Assembly (NCBI GenBank): GCA_947683625.1 | Contig: CANTUR010000629.1 | Span: 469,501 to 533,500 of the forward strand | DNA length: 64,000 bases | Direction: 5' to 3' | Source of the DNA: Mallotus nudiflorus | Taxonomy: Eukaryota; Streptophyta; Magnoliopsida; Malpighiales; Euphorbiaceae | Shown: positions 47,911 to 59,029 of the stretch, in pieces | Layout: each line of letters starts with the position of its first letter | Position numbering within the stretch: position 1 is the stretch's first letter | Notes under the pieces: model-generated | What the model was told of the DNA's origin: nothing | The model's input: the letters and a program-made list of their open reading frames with translations, nothing else | Databases searched by the model: none | Made by a program: the position numbers and the translations under genes

Positions 47911-47989
47911 AGCTGCTTATGAACTCTCGAGCCCATCGAGAAGCACTAGTTATGGCCCTTGATCATAAAAAATCCCTTTAATACATACT

Positions 47990-48470
47990 CTAAAATAAAT
48001 GGTACATTCACTAACAAAAAGCCATCTAGGGGTAATTATGTTACAGATGATGGACTACCTTTAGAAGGAAGAGACCACAGTAAAGCTTTATTCATAAAAG
48101 TTGAAATAAAAGGGAAGTTAACCTGCTATTATGGTGGATAATGGGATTGCCATCAATATGTGTCCTCTAATGATCTTGCCAAAGTTAAAGCTAATAATAG
48201 CCTATCTAAAGACATTTGATGTGGTCATTACGGCCTATAATGATACAAAAAGGCTAATTAATGTAACTTTCAGGGCCTTAGTCAAGACTAGACATATTAA
48301 AGTTTGGGTTAACCTCCATGTGATAGACATTTCAGTTACCTTTGGCATTCTTCTAAGGAGAATATGGCTTCATCCTTTAGGTGGAGTGCCATCTACTATT
48401 CATTAAAAGATCAAATTTCCATATGAGGGAAGAGTTGTCACCATAATTGTAGAAACTGAAGTTGCTGTTA
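47990..48470 (+). pseudogene. Tat element aspartic protease
   Basis: GLPLEGRDHSKALFIKVEIK leads to MVDNGIAINMCPLMILPKLK (active site DNG, 48131-48190), then TAYNDTKRLINVTF and FGILLRRIWLHPLGGVPSTI, the conserved closing block RPWLHxxGAVPSTLHQ of this lineage. A one-base shift at about 48125 separates the first block from the active site. Confidence 0.88.
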
Positions 48471-48574
48471 CTGCTTTAAAGTTAACTCCTAATGAAATTA
48501 TGGTCAGTTCGAGTTTTGAGGTTTGCATAATCTATGAAGATGAGGTAAATCTGAGAATTATGAGTATGACAAAG

Positions 48575-48660
48575 AACATGCAATTTATGCCTGGAATGGG
48601 ATTGGGGAAGAATCAATAAGGCCCACTTAAATTTATTGAACCTAAAGTGTTAATATTGAA
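48575..48660 (+). pseudogene. G-patch motif of Tat element
   Basis: MPGMGLGKNQ-stop-GPLKFIEPKV is a G-patch core, often located between protease and RT in Tat/Ogre elements. Its job is thought to be RNA binding. One stop replaces Gln. Confidence 0.65.
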
Positions 48661-48899
48661 GCATGGGGTGGGATATCCTAAGGCAGATGAGTTTGAAGAA
48701 AAGGATGAAGTTGAAGAAAAGTTTAGGAAGAACAAAGCCAAAGCTAAATTGAAGAAGAAGACATTATAGGAAACATTCATAGAGGAAGGTGTTAACTACC
48801 CCTATAGAGGAGCTATTGAGCCTTTGATGATTACTAATAAATTAGTCCTCAGGTTTGAAATTTTCACTGAACATGTGATTGGGATCAATGAAGTTGCTA

Positions 48900-49300
48900 T
48901 TTAGGAGTTGATAGTGGAGGAACTGGTACTAACTCTGAAATCAAAAGATGAAATTCTTGCAATGGAGCTGAAGGATACTACTAATCGGGAAGAGGAGTTC
49001 AACTTTGAATCTTATATTCTTAATTCCATTATGGATGTTTTCTATGATGACCTTGACATTTCTCTTTCTAACTTGTTTAAAACTGATGACATTTTCTTTT
49101 TTGAAGTTAATTCGATAAGGTCTGACTTTGCCTATTTGTGCGATGTTTTTTCTAATAGTTATTCTGTTTATGACAATCATTTCATGCATATATTTTACAT
49201 TAACTTAATGCAAAATGAATCATTTAATCTAGGCACATATGATGATCCTAAAAATGTAATGATTGCTTTTGACTTAACTCCTGATGAGAGAGAAAAATGA
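48900..49300 (+). pseudogene. Tat spacer before RT
   Basis: An open frame of 130 codons (48908-49300) is rich in D, E, F and N (NFESYILNSIMDVFYDDLDI). It matches no family I know, but it lies where Tat polyproteins have an acidic spacer ending DLTPDEREK, which is itself a recognisable lead into RT. Confidence 0.6.
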
Positions 49301-49419
49301 AATAAATATTTAGAAGAAGATAGAAAGTATCCGCTTGGGGCTATGACGATATGCCTGAGATTAATAGAGGGATTACAGAACATAAGATCCCCATGTATTC
49401 TCATCTGACACTAATAAAA

Positions 49420-50160
49420 TAGAAGAAGAGGAGATTAAGGACAAAATAGGCTCTCTTTATTAAAGAAGAAGTAGAGAAACAGCTGAAAGCAAAGTTCTTG
49501 GAAGTGGTAGAAGACACCTAGTGGCTGGCCAATATAGTTTTGACTCCTAAGAAGGATGGGAGAGTTAAGATGTGTGTGGAATATAGGGATCTAAAAAAAT
49601 CTTATCCAAAAGATGATTTTCCTTTATGGTATATTGACACTTTAGTCGATAGTGCAGCTTCAAGTGCTGTGTACTCCTTTATGGATGGCTTCTCAGGATA
49701 TAATTAGTTATTATGGCAGTGATTAATAAGTTGAAGACTTGTTTCACCACTAAATCGGGCATTTATTATTATACAATCATGTCATTCGGGTTAAAAAAAT
49801 GTAGTAGTTACTTATTAGAGGATAGCTACTGCATTATAGCATGACATGGTTCACAATAAGATAGAGCTATACATGTGATATGATGGTAAAATCTTTGACT
49901 AAAGAGGGGCATTTCGAGGCTGTAGACAAGTTCCTGTCAAGAGCTAAAAATTATAACCTCAGGCTAAATTTAAAGAAATATGTTTTTAGGGTAACCTTCA
50001 AAAAGTTATTGGGAAATATTGTTACCCAAAGAGGCATAGAGGTGGATACAGATAAAGTGAGAGTGATTAAAAAATGCCTGCACCAAAAAATGAGAAAGAG
50101 GTTAGAGTGTTCATTGAATGATTGCAATACATTAGTAGATTTATTTCTAAGCTAACTACC
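49420..50160 (+). pseudogene. Tat element reverse transcriptase
   Basis: ANIVLTPKKDGRVKMCVEYR, DLKKSYPKDDFPLWYIDTLV and YSFMDGFSGYN match gypsy RT blocks with the first catalytic Asp. A block resembling ITKRGIEVD (VTQRGIEVDTDKVRVI) lies at 50025-50080 after NYNLRLNLKKYVFRV. The YVDDM region at 49860-49880 is too damaged to read (YTCDMMVKS). Multiple stops and shifts are present. Confidence 0.87.
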
Positions 50161-50229
50161 ATCTATGAGCCAATCTTTAAGCTCTTAAAAAAGAATCAGC
50201 TAGTTATCTGTGATGATAAATGTTAGTAA

Positions 50230-50545
50230 GATTTTAAAACTATTAAGAATTACTTGATGAATCCTCTAGTATTGCAGCCTTCGAGACTATGTAAGCCTTT
50301 AATCCTTTATCTGGCAATAAAGAAGGATGCAATTAGTGTAATGCTAGCTCAGGAAGGAGAAGGAAGGGTGGAGCATGTTGTGTATTATCTGAGTAAAAAG
50401 CTTTTACCTTGTGAAGCCAATTACAGTCTTATAGAAAGAACTTGCTTGGCTATAATTTGGGCGACAAAGAAGCTTGGAAATTACTTTCAGTCTTATATAA
50501 TTCAAGTGGTCTCTAAGCATAATCCTCTCAAATATCTTTAATAGA
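50230..50545 (+). pseudogene. Tat element RNase H
   Basis: MNPLVLQPSRLCKPLILYLA, ISVMLAQEGEGRVEHVVYYL, SKKLLPCEANYSLIERTCLA and FQSYIIQVVSKHNPLKYL match the gypsy RNase H that follows RT. It is open for 95 codons. Confidence 0.9.
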
Positions 50546-50739
50546 CACCCTCTCTTATAGGAAAATTAGCTAGATGGTTAGTCTTGCTTATCGAATTCGA
50601 TATTGACTATATGGCAAAGAAGGTGATAAAAGAGAGAGCTGTAGCAGACTTCTTGGCTCAAAATTTGATAAATGATGGATAAGAATGAGAGTTTAAATTC
50701 CCATATGAGCACCTAGCAGTAATAGAGATCCATACATGG

Positions 50740-51110
50740 AAAATTTATTTTGATTGAGCAGTCAATAATAGAGGAGTAGGCATTAGTATGATTCTGGTCT
50801 CGCCAGAAGGATAAATGATTCTGATGTCAAAGTAATTAGAATTTAAAGTCATAAATAATCACGCTGAATATCAAGCATGCATCTTTGGTATAGAAGCACT
50901 CAAGAATGTAGGGGCAAAAGATGTTACAGTATATGAAGACTTGATGTTGGTAATGAAACATATCTATAGTAAATGGGAAGTAAGAGAATATAGGCTGAGA
51001 TAGTACTGGACTACTCAATCATAATTCTATTATCTTTCATCCAATATAGATTCGTGCACTTATTAAAGGAAGAGAATCAAATAGCAGATGCTTTGGGTAC
51101 TCTAGCTTTA
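50740..51110 (+). pseudogene. Second (archaeal-type) RNase H of Tat element
   Basis: KIYFD-stop-AVNNRGVGISMI, FKVINNHAEYQACIFGIEAL and VTVYEDLMLVMKHIYSKWEV carry the acidic residues of an extra RNase H placed between RNase H and integrase. This is a diagnostic feature of Tat-lineage elements. Gly is lost to a stop after the first catalytic Asp (GGA to TGA). Confidence 0.85.
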
Positions 51111-51269
51111 ACATGGGAAGGAGGAAAGCAGGTAGAAATTAAGCCCTTTATTCTAGTAAAGTTCCAAATTCCTTACTATGAAGAAACATGAATAATGCTA
51201 ATCGACTTTGCAGAAAAGTCTTGGTTTTATGATTTACAACAATATTTGAAAATAGGATAACTTCTTGAC

Positions 51270-52500
51270 AATGCTAATAGAAAAGAAAGAATTTCATTAA
51301 GGGTGATGTCTCGGCAATTCATCAACCATAACAAGATGTTATACAAAAAGATGCCAACTAGAGTACATTTGAGATGTATTGATAAGGACAAGGCCCGAAA
51401 AATTATAGAAGCAGTTCATGAGAATGTATATGGACTGCATATGAATGGAATATTCCTTGCTAAAAAATAACTCGTCAAGGGTACTTCTAGCTGACTATAG
51501 AGGCAGATTGTGTGAAATATGTAAAGAAATGCCACAACTACCAAGTGTATGGTAATGTAAGCCATTTGTCTTCTATGAGACTTCAAGGATTAACCTCTCC
51601 TTGGCCATTCCCAGTCTAAGAAATTGATATCATCAGAGAGATAAGGTCAAATGCATCTAATGGTCATTGTTATATTATAACAGTGATTGACTACTTCTCT
51701 AAGTGGGTTAAAGCATAATTATTCATGGCTATTAGGGCAAAACAGATGGTAAGGGTTATAGAAAAGAATATAATATGTAGATATGGGTTGCTTCATCACA
51801 TCATCACTAATAATAGTATTTAGTTTAGGGCAAAAATGATGACTTTGTTAAAGGAATATAAGATTCAACATCATAAATCCTCTCCTTGTAGACTATAGGT
51901 GAATGGAAAGATGGAAGCAACAAATAAAAGTGTGAAGAGGATCTTAGCCAAGATACTAGAGAACTATAAGGATTGGTTAAGATACCTATAGTTTGGATTA
52001 TAGGGATATAGGATTACTGCAGAACATCAACAGGAGCTGCTCTACATTCTCTAGTGTATGGGTGTGAAGATGTGTTGCTAGTTGAGGTTAAGATTCAGTC
52101 ATTAAGGGTTCTTTTGGAATCCAAAATTCCTAAGTATTAATGGGCAAAAATTGGCATAACTGCCATTGCTAGATAAAAAGAGAATGCAAGCCATGTATCA
52201 CTCTCAGTTGTACTAGAAATGGATAGCCCGAGCTTATAACAAAATGATTAAGCCAGGCAAAATCAAAAATGTTACGTTAGTGTTAAAGGTCACTAGGCCC
52301 ATCATGATTGATCCACGGGGAAAGTTCAAGCTAAAGTGGAAGGGTTTGTATCAAGTGAAGAAGCTATTTTCCAATGGTGCTACTATTTTGTCTGATTTAG
52401 AAGGAAACAAGTTCAAAGAGCCCATTAACTGGATAAGCTCAAGAAATACTTTCTGTAAAGTCTCACTAGGGAGAAAACCTCAAAAGAGGCTACCTAAGTA
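51270..52500 (+). pseudogene. Tat element integrase
   Basis: LRVMSRQFINHNKMLYKKM leads to EAVHENVYGLHMNG (the H..H zinc module), EIDIIREIRSNASNGHCYII and VIDYFSKWVKA (core with first Asp), then VNGKMEATNKSVKRILAKIL (catalytic Glu). The C-terminus VTRPIMIDPRGKFKLKWKGL YQVKKLF... is the GPF/Y-like module, in the open frame 52244-52501. More than ten stops are present. Confidence 0.88.
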
Positions 52501-52504
52501 AAAT

Positions 52505-52845
52505 TTAGAGACAGAAAATAAAAAATAAATAAAAGTCCTACTAGATTGAAAACCTAAAAGGGCAATCTAGGGAAAAGTAAAAGATGTACAAAGGGGGGAG
52601 AAAGAAAAAATAGTTATTTAGAAAACTTGCAAGGGCAAGCCTATTAACGACAAGAGATATGTAAGAAGTAAGATCTATAGTCAATTTATGTTTAACTTAA
52701 ATGGAATGGATTGCCTTTATTATTATTGATCATTGCATTAAATGCTTATTACACACTGTTTAACTAAAAAGGAAATTCCATCCAATAAAAAGCAAATAAA
52801 GACTAAATTTTATAAACTAATTTTGCCTGCTTCCCTTTTGAACAC
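52505..52845. other. Spacer after integrase of Tat element
   Basis: Noncoding, A-rich. I see no conserved motif. It separates convergent sense pol and antisense genes. Confidence 0.5.
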
Positions 52846-52849
52846 CCTA

Positions 52850-54035
52850 GGCACTCGATGCTTACAATGCCCTTGTTCTTCTGTTTCTTATAAATTCATC
52901 TTTCTCTATCTATAATAACTAAATCCATGCCTTGTACTGGTCATCAGTGGACTAATCTTCATTATAGTCAATGAACCTTTGAATGAATTTGTAAGGCCAA
53001 GTAGCAACTAGGTTGTCCAAGAAGTTCTATAAAAGGGGCCCTGGCTCAAATTCATGCACTGTATCCATGATAAATTATTTCTAGCCATATTGTCTACAAA
53101 GCCGAGTAGGATTATAGAAAGTGGCAAAGTGGAGACCAACTAGTGGAATGCAGTAGATATAAAATCGAATGATTACATGTTGCAACCTGCACCACAAGCA
53201 CATCCACTTAATCAAAGTTTCAAAGAATATAGACAACAAACTTCGAATATGCTTTAGAATAGGGCAAAGTCTCTAGATACAGTAGTGTTTTAGCCTTATA
53301 ATGTGCAATGTCTTTGGGAGGTTCGAGTAACCTAAGCTTTTCATGAAACCATGCTTGTAGGAAGAATGAATAGGCAAAAATGGTAAGAAGCAGTAAGTGA
53401 AAAGAGAAAAGAAGCTCACCTCCAGTAGCAGGGGACTCCCTAAGAACTGCCTAGTTCCAATGTTGAGCCTAATCTGCCAGGATAAGAGGGAAAGGATTTA
53501 GGCTAGCTTCCACTTGGTCCAAAATGTGAAGAACCTTTAGTTCACAGTTACTAAAAGGGGAAACCAATAAAAATTGAGCATAAAGGCAAAGAGTAATCAT
53601 CTAAGGCCAGTAAATCTTGTTGCTATCTACAATCATAACAACTTTGAGAAAAGAGCTCATCAGAACCTTATTTCCAAAAATATGGCAAAGAGAAGATAGA
53701 GGGGAAATGTTAAATAACCTAGCCATTTGGTATTAGATGGAATGTAAATCTGGGGTTTCACTGAAGGAATTGTAATCTGACAAGTAGAATCCATCTTAGA
53801 GCCCAAGATAGCTTTAAATTCCTCTGGCATAGGATATAACTCTATTGTGTTGAATCTAAAGACATGCTTTTGAGGATCCTAAAATTAAGCAAGAACATGG
53901 AGAAATGGAAAATTAATCTTCCTAGCATGCAAAGATCAAAAAACAAATATATGAAATGGCTCTAATCTAGCCCACAATTCACCATCCATGCTTTTCAAAA
54001 TCAGTTGTAGTTGTTTCAAGCTTCTTTCAATCATG
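52850..54035 (-). pseudogene. Antisense gene, DUF7745/plant-mobile-domain-like
   Basis: On the minus strand a long protein can be read with few shifts. ELWARLEPFHIFVFQSLHAR starts it, then KHVFRFNTIELYPMPEEFKA, IYIPSNTKWLGYLTFPLSSL, NSKIYWP-like and AQFLLVSPFSNCELKVLHIL. The end has ATFYNPTRLCRQYG and ATWPYKFIQRFIDYNED. The pattern of a wide N-terminal aminotransferase-like/PMD-type fold is clear (F-R-F..ELYPMPEEF in place of H-T-F-H..GE..PTLEDV). About 390 codons would be full size for such proteins. Six or more stops, mostly TAG or TAA for Gln. It runs opposite to gag-pol, downstream of integrase. The family call is from memory. Confidence 0.62.
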
Positions 54036-54139
54036 TTGGGGTATTGGGATGCTACCTAGAGAGATTAAAGAGAATTCATGTGAAGGGAAAAATTAGGGAT
54101 TCTGAAGAAGAGTTAGGGATTTAACTAGCTCTAGGATGT

Positions 54140-54262
54140 TAGTGTAGAGGCATTTGCCTCTATGATCAGGCATTGTCTCTGCATGTTGAGGTGATTCCCA
54201 ATCGCCTCTTCATAAAGAGGTGAGGCCTCTATGAAGAGGCAATGCCTCTCCAATAGTTGAAA
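54140..54262. repeat. GAGGC palindrome cluster 1
   Basis: Four imperfect or perfect inverted words lie within about 120 bases: GAGGCATTTGCCTC (54147-54160), GAGGTGATT...CGCCTC (54188-54208), AGAGGTGAGGCCTCT (54216-54230), AGAGGCAATGCCTCT (54235-54249). It lies between the two antisense genes. Confidence 0.85.
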
Positions 54263-54499
54263 CAAATCTTTTGTTGCTGTAAAATGATTGTATAGTACAT
54301 GCAAATTCAGGAGAAGAGCAATTCAAGGATAAAAATTCCTCAATTGATTCAAAGTTCTACTAAGATTTGAATTTAAGTAATGCATTATTCATCTAGTGTA
54401 AAATGTGAAATTACCAAAATGAGAAGTTAATTCAGGAAATAATAGAGCAATAGTGTAAAGCAGTAAAAGTGTCTTAAATCAAAATGATCCTATACTAAT

Positions 54500-56990
54500 A
54501 AGCCTCTAGGGTATCCTTTTACTCATCATCTTTAGGCTTATATGCTCATCACTGTCGTCCTCAGCATGCTCATTAGCTAGCTTCTCCTCCTCATCATCAC
54601 TCGTGTCATCCTCTTCCTTATCACTCTTGACCTAAAGAGTAGTGAGCTGACACTCAAGAGTAGTAATCTTTGCTTGACTAGCCTCATCTCAGCCATATTA
54701 AGATGAAATAAGAGGTAAGAAATCATGATAACATATATACATATAGACGTAAGGTGTAGTTATTACCTTTTATTATTGTGTCATCTGCATCAGGAAGTCC
54801 GGATAGGCCTCAGTTACTCTATACATATACTCTCCCTGATCTTGAGGTTTCTCTATAATTAATATATTGTTAGAATTAATCAAGTGTTAAGTCAAATTTC
54901 AGAACATGGCTTTAAAAGAAGGGAACTCATATGTGTAGTAGTCTCTAGGAAAAACTCGGGCTTCCAAACTCTTATCTAATGTTAAAAACTGACAAGAGAG
55001 CTTACCCAGAGGCACCCAGCAGTAGGTTAGCAAGTTAGGAGTGTCAACGAGCCTACCAGCTATCATTTGAGACCCATACTAGTAGGCTCCCCAGTAGAAG
55101 GCATGCCAAAGGAGGTACCCTCACCACTAGGTATAATGTAGGGATGTTGATGGCACCTCTCTTGTGCTATAGGCCTAAAATAAGGGGTTAGTGCCCTAGC
55201 TAGTGTCTAAGAATGAAAATTAAGTTAGGAAATAGCATCATAAGTGTGAATGGAAATATATGTTTAATAGAAGTATATGCTTACTTGAGGTGCTGGTGTA
55301 GGTAGAGGCACCCTCTGTATGAGATGAGCTCATACAAAATCCATGTATCGAGACTTCCTCCTCTCATAATAATCTGCAGCATCATCTCCCACCAAAGCTT
55401 GGTGAAGCTTGTCTCCCTCTAACTCATGTGCCTTAAAAATATATTGAGGAGGAGTGAGGGGTGGTCGCCCCACTTGAGCACCCATTTGCCACTAGTGTAC
55501 TCTCTCGCTGGGGTACTAAACTCTACAGTTAGGCTTTCAGAGTCGTACCCTCCTCTAGGATAGTGGAATCAAGTGGACTATGGCTTGAGGCCATCTAGCA
55601 TAGGGACCCCATAAATCCAGGTGCAGCTATGAAAATAAGCCAATTATTGAATGAATTAGATTAACAAACATGTTACTAATTATAATTATGTTTATAGGTA
55701 TCTACCTCATCATGTGTGAGAGTGTTCAGTCACTCACAATGAATATGCATAGGAGCAACTGACCTCCTCTAAGCATAACTAGGGCCCCATCTCGCCATAG
55801 CAGGAAAAGTAGTGTCACTAACACGAGAAAGGAAGAACTATTAATAGCTCATAATAATAGTATTTAAGATGGAACTTAATAGTAAAAGAGGAGGGAAGTA
55901 CCAGAATGGCATGCCAAAAACCATAAAGCCTCTTGGCTCTATGTACTAACTCATCCGTACTCCTATATAGATAGGCTAAAGCATAGCTTCCCTAGTTGTA
56001 TGAAGCCATTAGATCCAAATCTCTTAAGTGCATTAAGAAGCTCAGGTTTATGGAACTAATAGTGTCTGCAAAGATAGTAGTGCCCAGTAAATAAACCAGG
56101 AACATGCACACTACCTGATCAATCTAACAAGGAATGGTAGCTGCCTTAACTCTAGCATGGGTATATAAGCTCCTGATGGAATTGAGCTTCACTACATATG
56201 TCCCCTTCATATCCGAGACCATGCCAAGTAGACGCTCAATGAAAGCGAGACAGTCAGGAGATAGGTGATGGAGACTAGCATCAAAAGGAATAGAATCCCT
56301 TATGCAAGCAATGGTAGTGATAGTAGCAAAAGCAATTAGATCAAGCATGAACTCCCTAAAAGGAAGATGGAATGTGTGAATAGTATCGGACCATCTCTCC
56401 ATTAGAGCATGTAAAGGCTACTAGTCTGTACACCCTGCTGCACCGAAAGTACAAGAATGAAATTAAAAAATTTAGAATCATAGATATGAGTCTTCACCAT
56501 ATCCGTGAGCTCATTGTACCAGATACAAACATTACTGAAGTTCCCAGCACCTTTGAGGGTGTGGAATCGAGCTATAAGAATAAAATAGGGAGTTAAATTA
56601 CTATTTTATATGAATAAAGCCATTTTTTCTCTAGAGTTCTGCCAATAAGGTGAATGCCTCTAAGCTAGAGGTGATTACCTCTTTATAACAAAGCAATCAC
56701 CTGATCAAAGAGGCAATTGCCCCATTGAAGAGGTGACGCCTCTTCGTGTTGATGATCTAATAGAATGATATAATTTTTGTAACTTCATTTAATTAAATCA
56801 AATTTCTTTCAATTAAATGATAAACATGCATATATAAATAGAAACCCGATGTTATTTAATATTATTTATAGGAAAAATTAAAGAGATAAGGTACTAACCT
56901 CTCCTATAGCCAATCAGCAAATATAAGATCACATGTCTGCAAAAAGGGGATCTCATCTCTGATATTGAGCTCAAAACTATATAGAGGATG
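54500..56990 (-). pseudogene. Antisense plant mobile domain (PMD) gene
   Basis: The minus strand reads MERWSDTIHTFHLPFREFML (56402), followed by RDSIPFDASLHHLSPDCLAF and VVKLNSIRSLYTHARVK, then after 56110 FLVYLLGTTIFADTISSINL, LRDLDLMASYN and YLYRSTDELVHRAKRLYG. A later block at 55320-55500 reads GRPPLTPPQYIFKAHELEGD and YYERRKSRYMDFV, and an acidic tail DKEEDDTSDDEEEKLANEHA lies near 54570-54630. This order (W..ETHTFH, G..LF.D, LYR, RPPL..Y..W) is the plant mobile domain, found in host silencing factors such as MAIN and in transposons. Gaps between blocks look like introns. Stops at several positions. Antisense to gag-pol. Confidence 0.75.
56645..56748. repeat. GAGGC palindrome cluster 2
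   Basis: AGGTGAATGCCT (56648-56659), AGAGGTGATTACCTCT (56667-56682), AGAGGCAATTGCCCC (56709-56723) and AGAGGTGACGCCTCT (56729-56743) repeat the same palindromic theme. They fall in a presumed intron or upstream region of the PMD gene. Confidence 0.85.
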
Positions 56991-57249
56991 TATTGAGGGA
57001 GTCATTGGATCCCATGTAGGTAAATCTAGGGTCCCGATGACATCTATAGCAATAAAAGATTTGTAAAGTGAAAAAAAATAAAGAAAAAGGAGAGTAGTGA
57101 ATTTAAAAAGGATAAAAAGGGAATTTATATGCCAAAGCAGAAGGGTGCATGAGATTTCTTACCTATGAGGAGTGCATGAGATCATGACTTAGTCCGTGCA
57201 TGGAATCAATAGAGGATCTATACCTGTTAGGTAGCTGGTGATTCAAAAA

Positions 57250-58450
57250 CAGAGATGATGTGTCATGTTAGGTGATAGGCTGCTGTTTAAGTGGTGCATC
57301 TTAAGAATGCATGATAGTTGAAGAGCATGGTAAGTCAGGGGATGGTGTGGGCTGAATGGAGGGAGCTGTTTTAGTGGAAATGTCAAGAGGTGGTTTGGTG
57401 TTTATGAGTGTAGGAGAGAAATTGGAGTCTAGTGTAAGAGTTGAGAAATCATTACTAAAAGGAGATGGAGAAACAAATTGGGTATGTAACTAATTTTGAA
57501 TAGTGGTAAGGAGATCATAAAATATTTTAGCAGTTGATTATGCAAAAGGGAAGACTTTTTCTACAAATACAATATGACAAGAGACATAAATATGATTTGT
57601 TTAAGGATCAAGACAAAATAACTATAATGTTCTATGGAGTAACCAATGAAGACACATGGTTTAGAGAGAGGCTGCAATTTATAGGTAGTATAAGGGCATA
57701 ACCATGGGTAGCACAAGCACCCAAATATTCATAATTTAGCATATGTTGGTGCTGTGTGAAAAAGGTGAAAATAAGGACTTTGGTGATTAAGAGCATTGGT
57801 CGGCATATAATTAATTAGATAGACAACTGCTTAAAAGGAAAAAGACTAAAATTTTAAGGGCACAGATGCATGATAAAGAAGGGCCAGTGCTATCTATCGA
57901 TGTTTGCATTCAGTGATACTAACATGTTCAGGTGTATGTGGTGGTGATTTAAGGTGTTGGATACCATGGTGGGTTAAGATATAGCCAAGAGAGGCAGCTT
58001 CTCCACTATAATCTGAATAAGCAGTTTTGATTTTAGTGTTGAAAAAGTTCTCAACAAGTGTTTTGAACCTAGAAAAGACTTAAGGAACCTTAGATTTATG
58101 TTTGAGTAAGTATAACCAAGTGTACTTTGTAAAGTAATCTACAAAAACAATATAGTAACGATAATGATTAAAATAATATAGATGAACAGGTCCCTAAACA
58201 TCAGTAAATAAAATTTCCAATGGTTTATGACAAGTGAGAGATGGAATAGCAAATGAAAGTTTATGACTTTTATTACACAGACATGCATTATAGTAAGAAA
58301 ATGGAGATTTAGAAACACGAAGACCTTAAGAGGATAGAATGTTATTGAGAACTTGAGGGGTTAGGTGGCCTAGATGATAGTGCCACTCTAAGCTGAAGAT
58401 GGGTAGGGCTGGAGAGATGGTGGTTATGTAAGTCTTAAGTGTGTTATTAC
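57250..58450 (-). pseudogene. Ty1/copia fragment (integrase region)
   Basis: The minus strand reads LEWHYHLGHLTPQVLNNIL (about 58395-58340, pre-integrase zinc module), NKSHKLSFAIPSLTCHKPLE (58280-58220), YYIVFVDYFTKYTWLYLLKH (58155-58100), FKTLVENFFNTKIKTAYSDY (58065-58010, core Asp), SPPHTPEHVSITECKHR (57955-57905, catalytic Glu region) and CLCYPWLCPYTTYKLQPL (57725-57670). Order and motifs fit a copia integrase. No LTR, RT or gag is readable, so it is a truncated relic. It marks the right limit of the Tat-related sequence. Confidence 0.82.
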
Positions 58451-59029
58451 TAGAGGAATTTGATGTTGGCCAAACATAGAGATTCCCTTTATTCTAGCTG
58501 TGGACCAAGAATGCCCTCATGTTCAAATCCTTTACAAGAAAATAATCAGGAAAAAATTCAATTGAGGTGTGATTATAAGAATAAAATTGAGCAACTAAAA
58601 TTAAGTTTTGTGAAATTTTCAATGCACATAAAAATTTTTCAAAAGAAATTCATTAGTTGGTGTGGCAAGTGCGATGGATCTGTTATGAGATATGGAAATT
58701 GTTTTACCATCCCTAACCATAATGTCCTCTTATTGACTATTTGCATGATCAAACTCCTAATTTTGGACTTTGACAAATAATTTTTATACTAATAATTTCA
58801 ATTAAGTGTGTAGGAAATTATATACCAAACATATACCAAGCATATACACTTTTGGATGAATAGTGACCTTTTAGGCTGATTAAACCTCTAAGATTGAAGA
58901 AGACTTTTGACATATTTAGAGCTCTTAAATGAGAACATGACCTCTTCACTTTTGAAGTAGACATCTTAAGCTTTCTAGGTTAAGCTTGTTTATTAAAATC
59001 CAAGTTCATTTGGGTATGAGAATCTTCAG
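58451..59029. other. Spacer between copia fragment and SIRE-like LTR
   Basis: No gene is recognised. 58700-58800 may still belong to the copia fragment's protease region. Short frames here lack family motifs. Confidence 0.4.

Larger units (their letters stand above)
43362..57060 (+). mobile_element. Tat/Ogre-type Ty3/gypsy retrotransposon, 3' end unclear
   Basis: From left to right there are an LTR candidate, a primer-site candidate, a long leader, gag, protease, a G-patch motif, RT, RNase H, a second RNase H with the YFD...NNHAEYQA pattern, and integrase. After integrase come about 4.5 kb with two antisense genes. Integrase after RNase H places it in Ty3/gypsy. The second RNase H and the extra genes downstream of pol place it in the Tat lineage. 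I cannot find a second LTR matching 43362-45417, so the right end is lost, diverged beyond recognition, or overwritten by the copia fragment at 57250. Confidence 0.88.
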
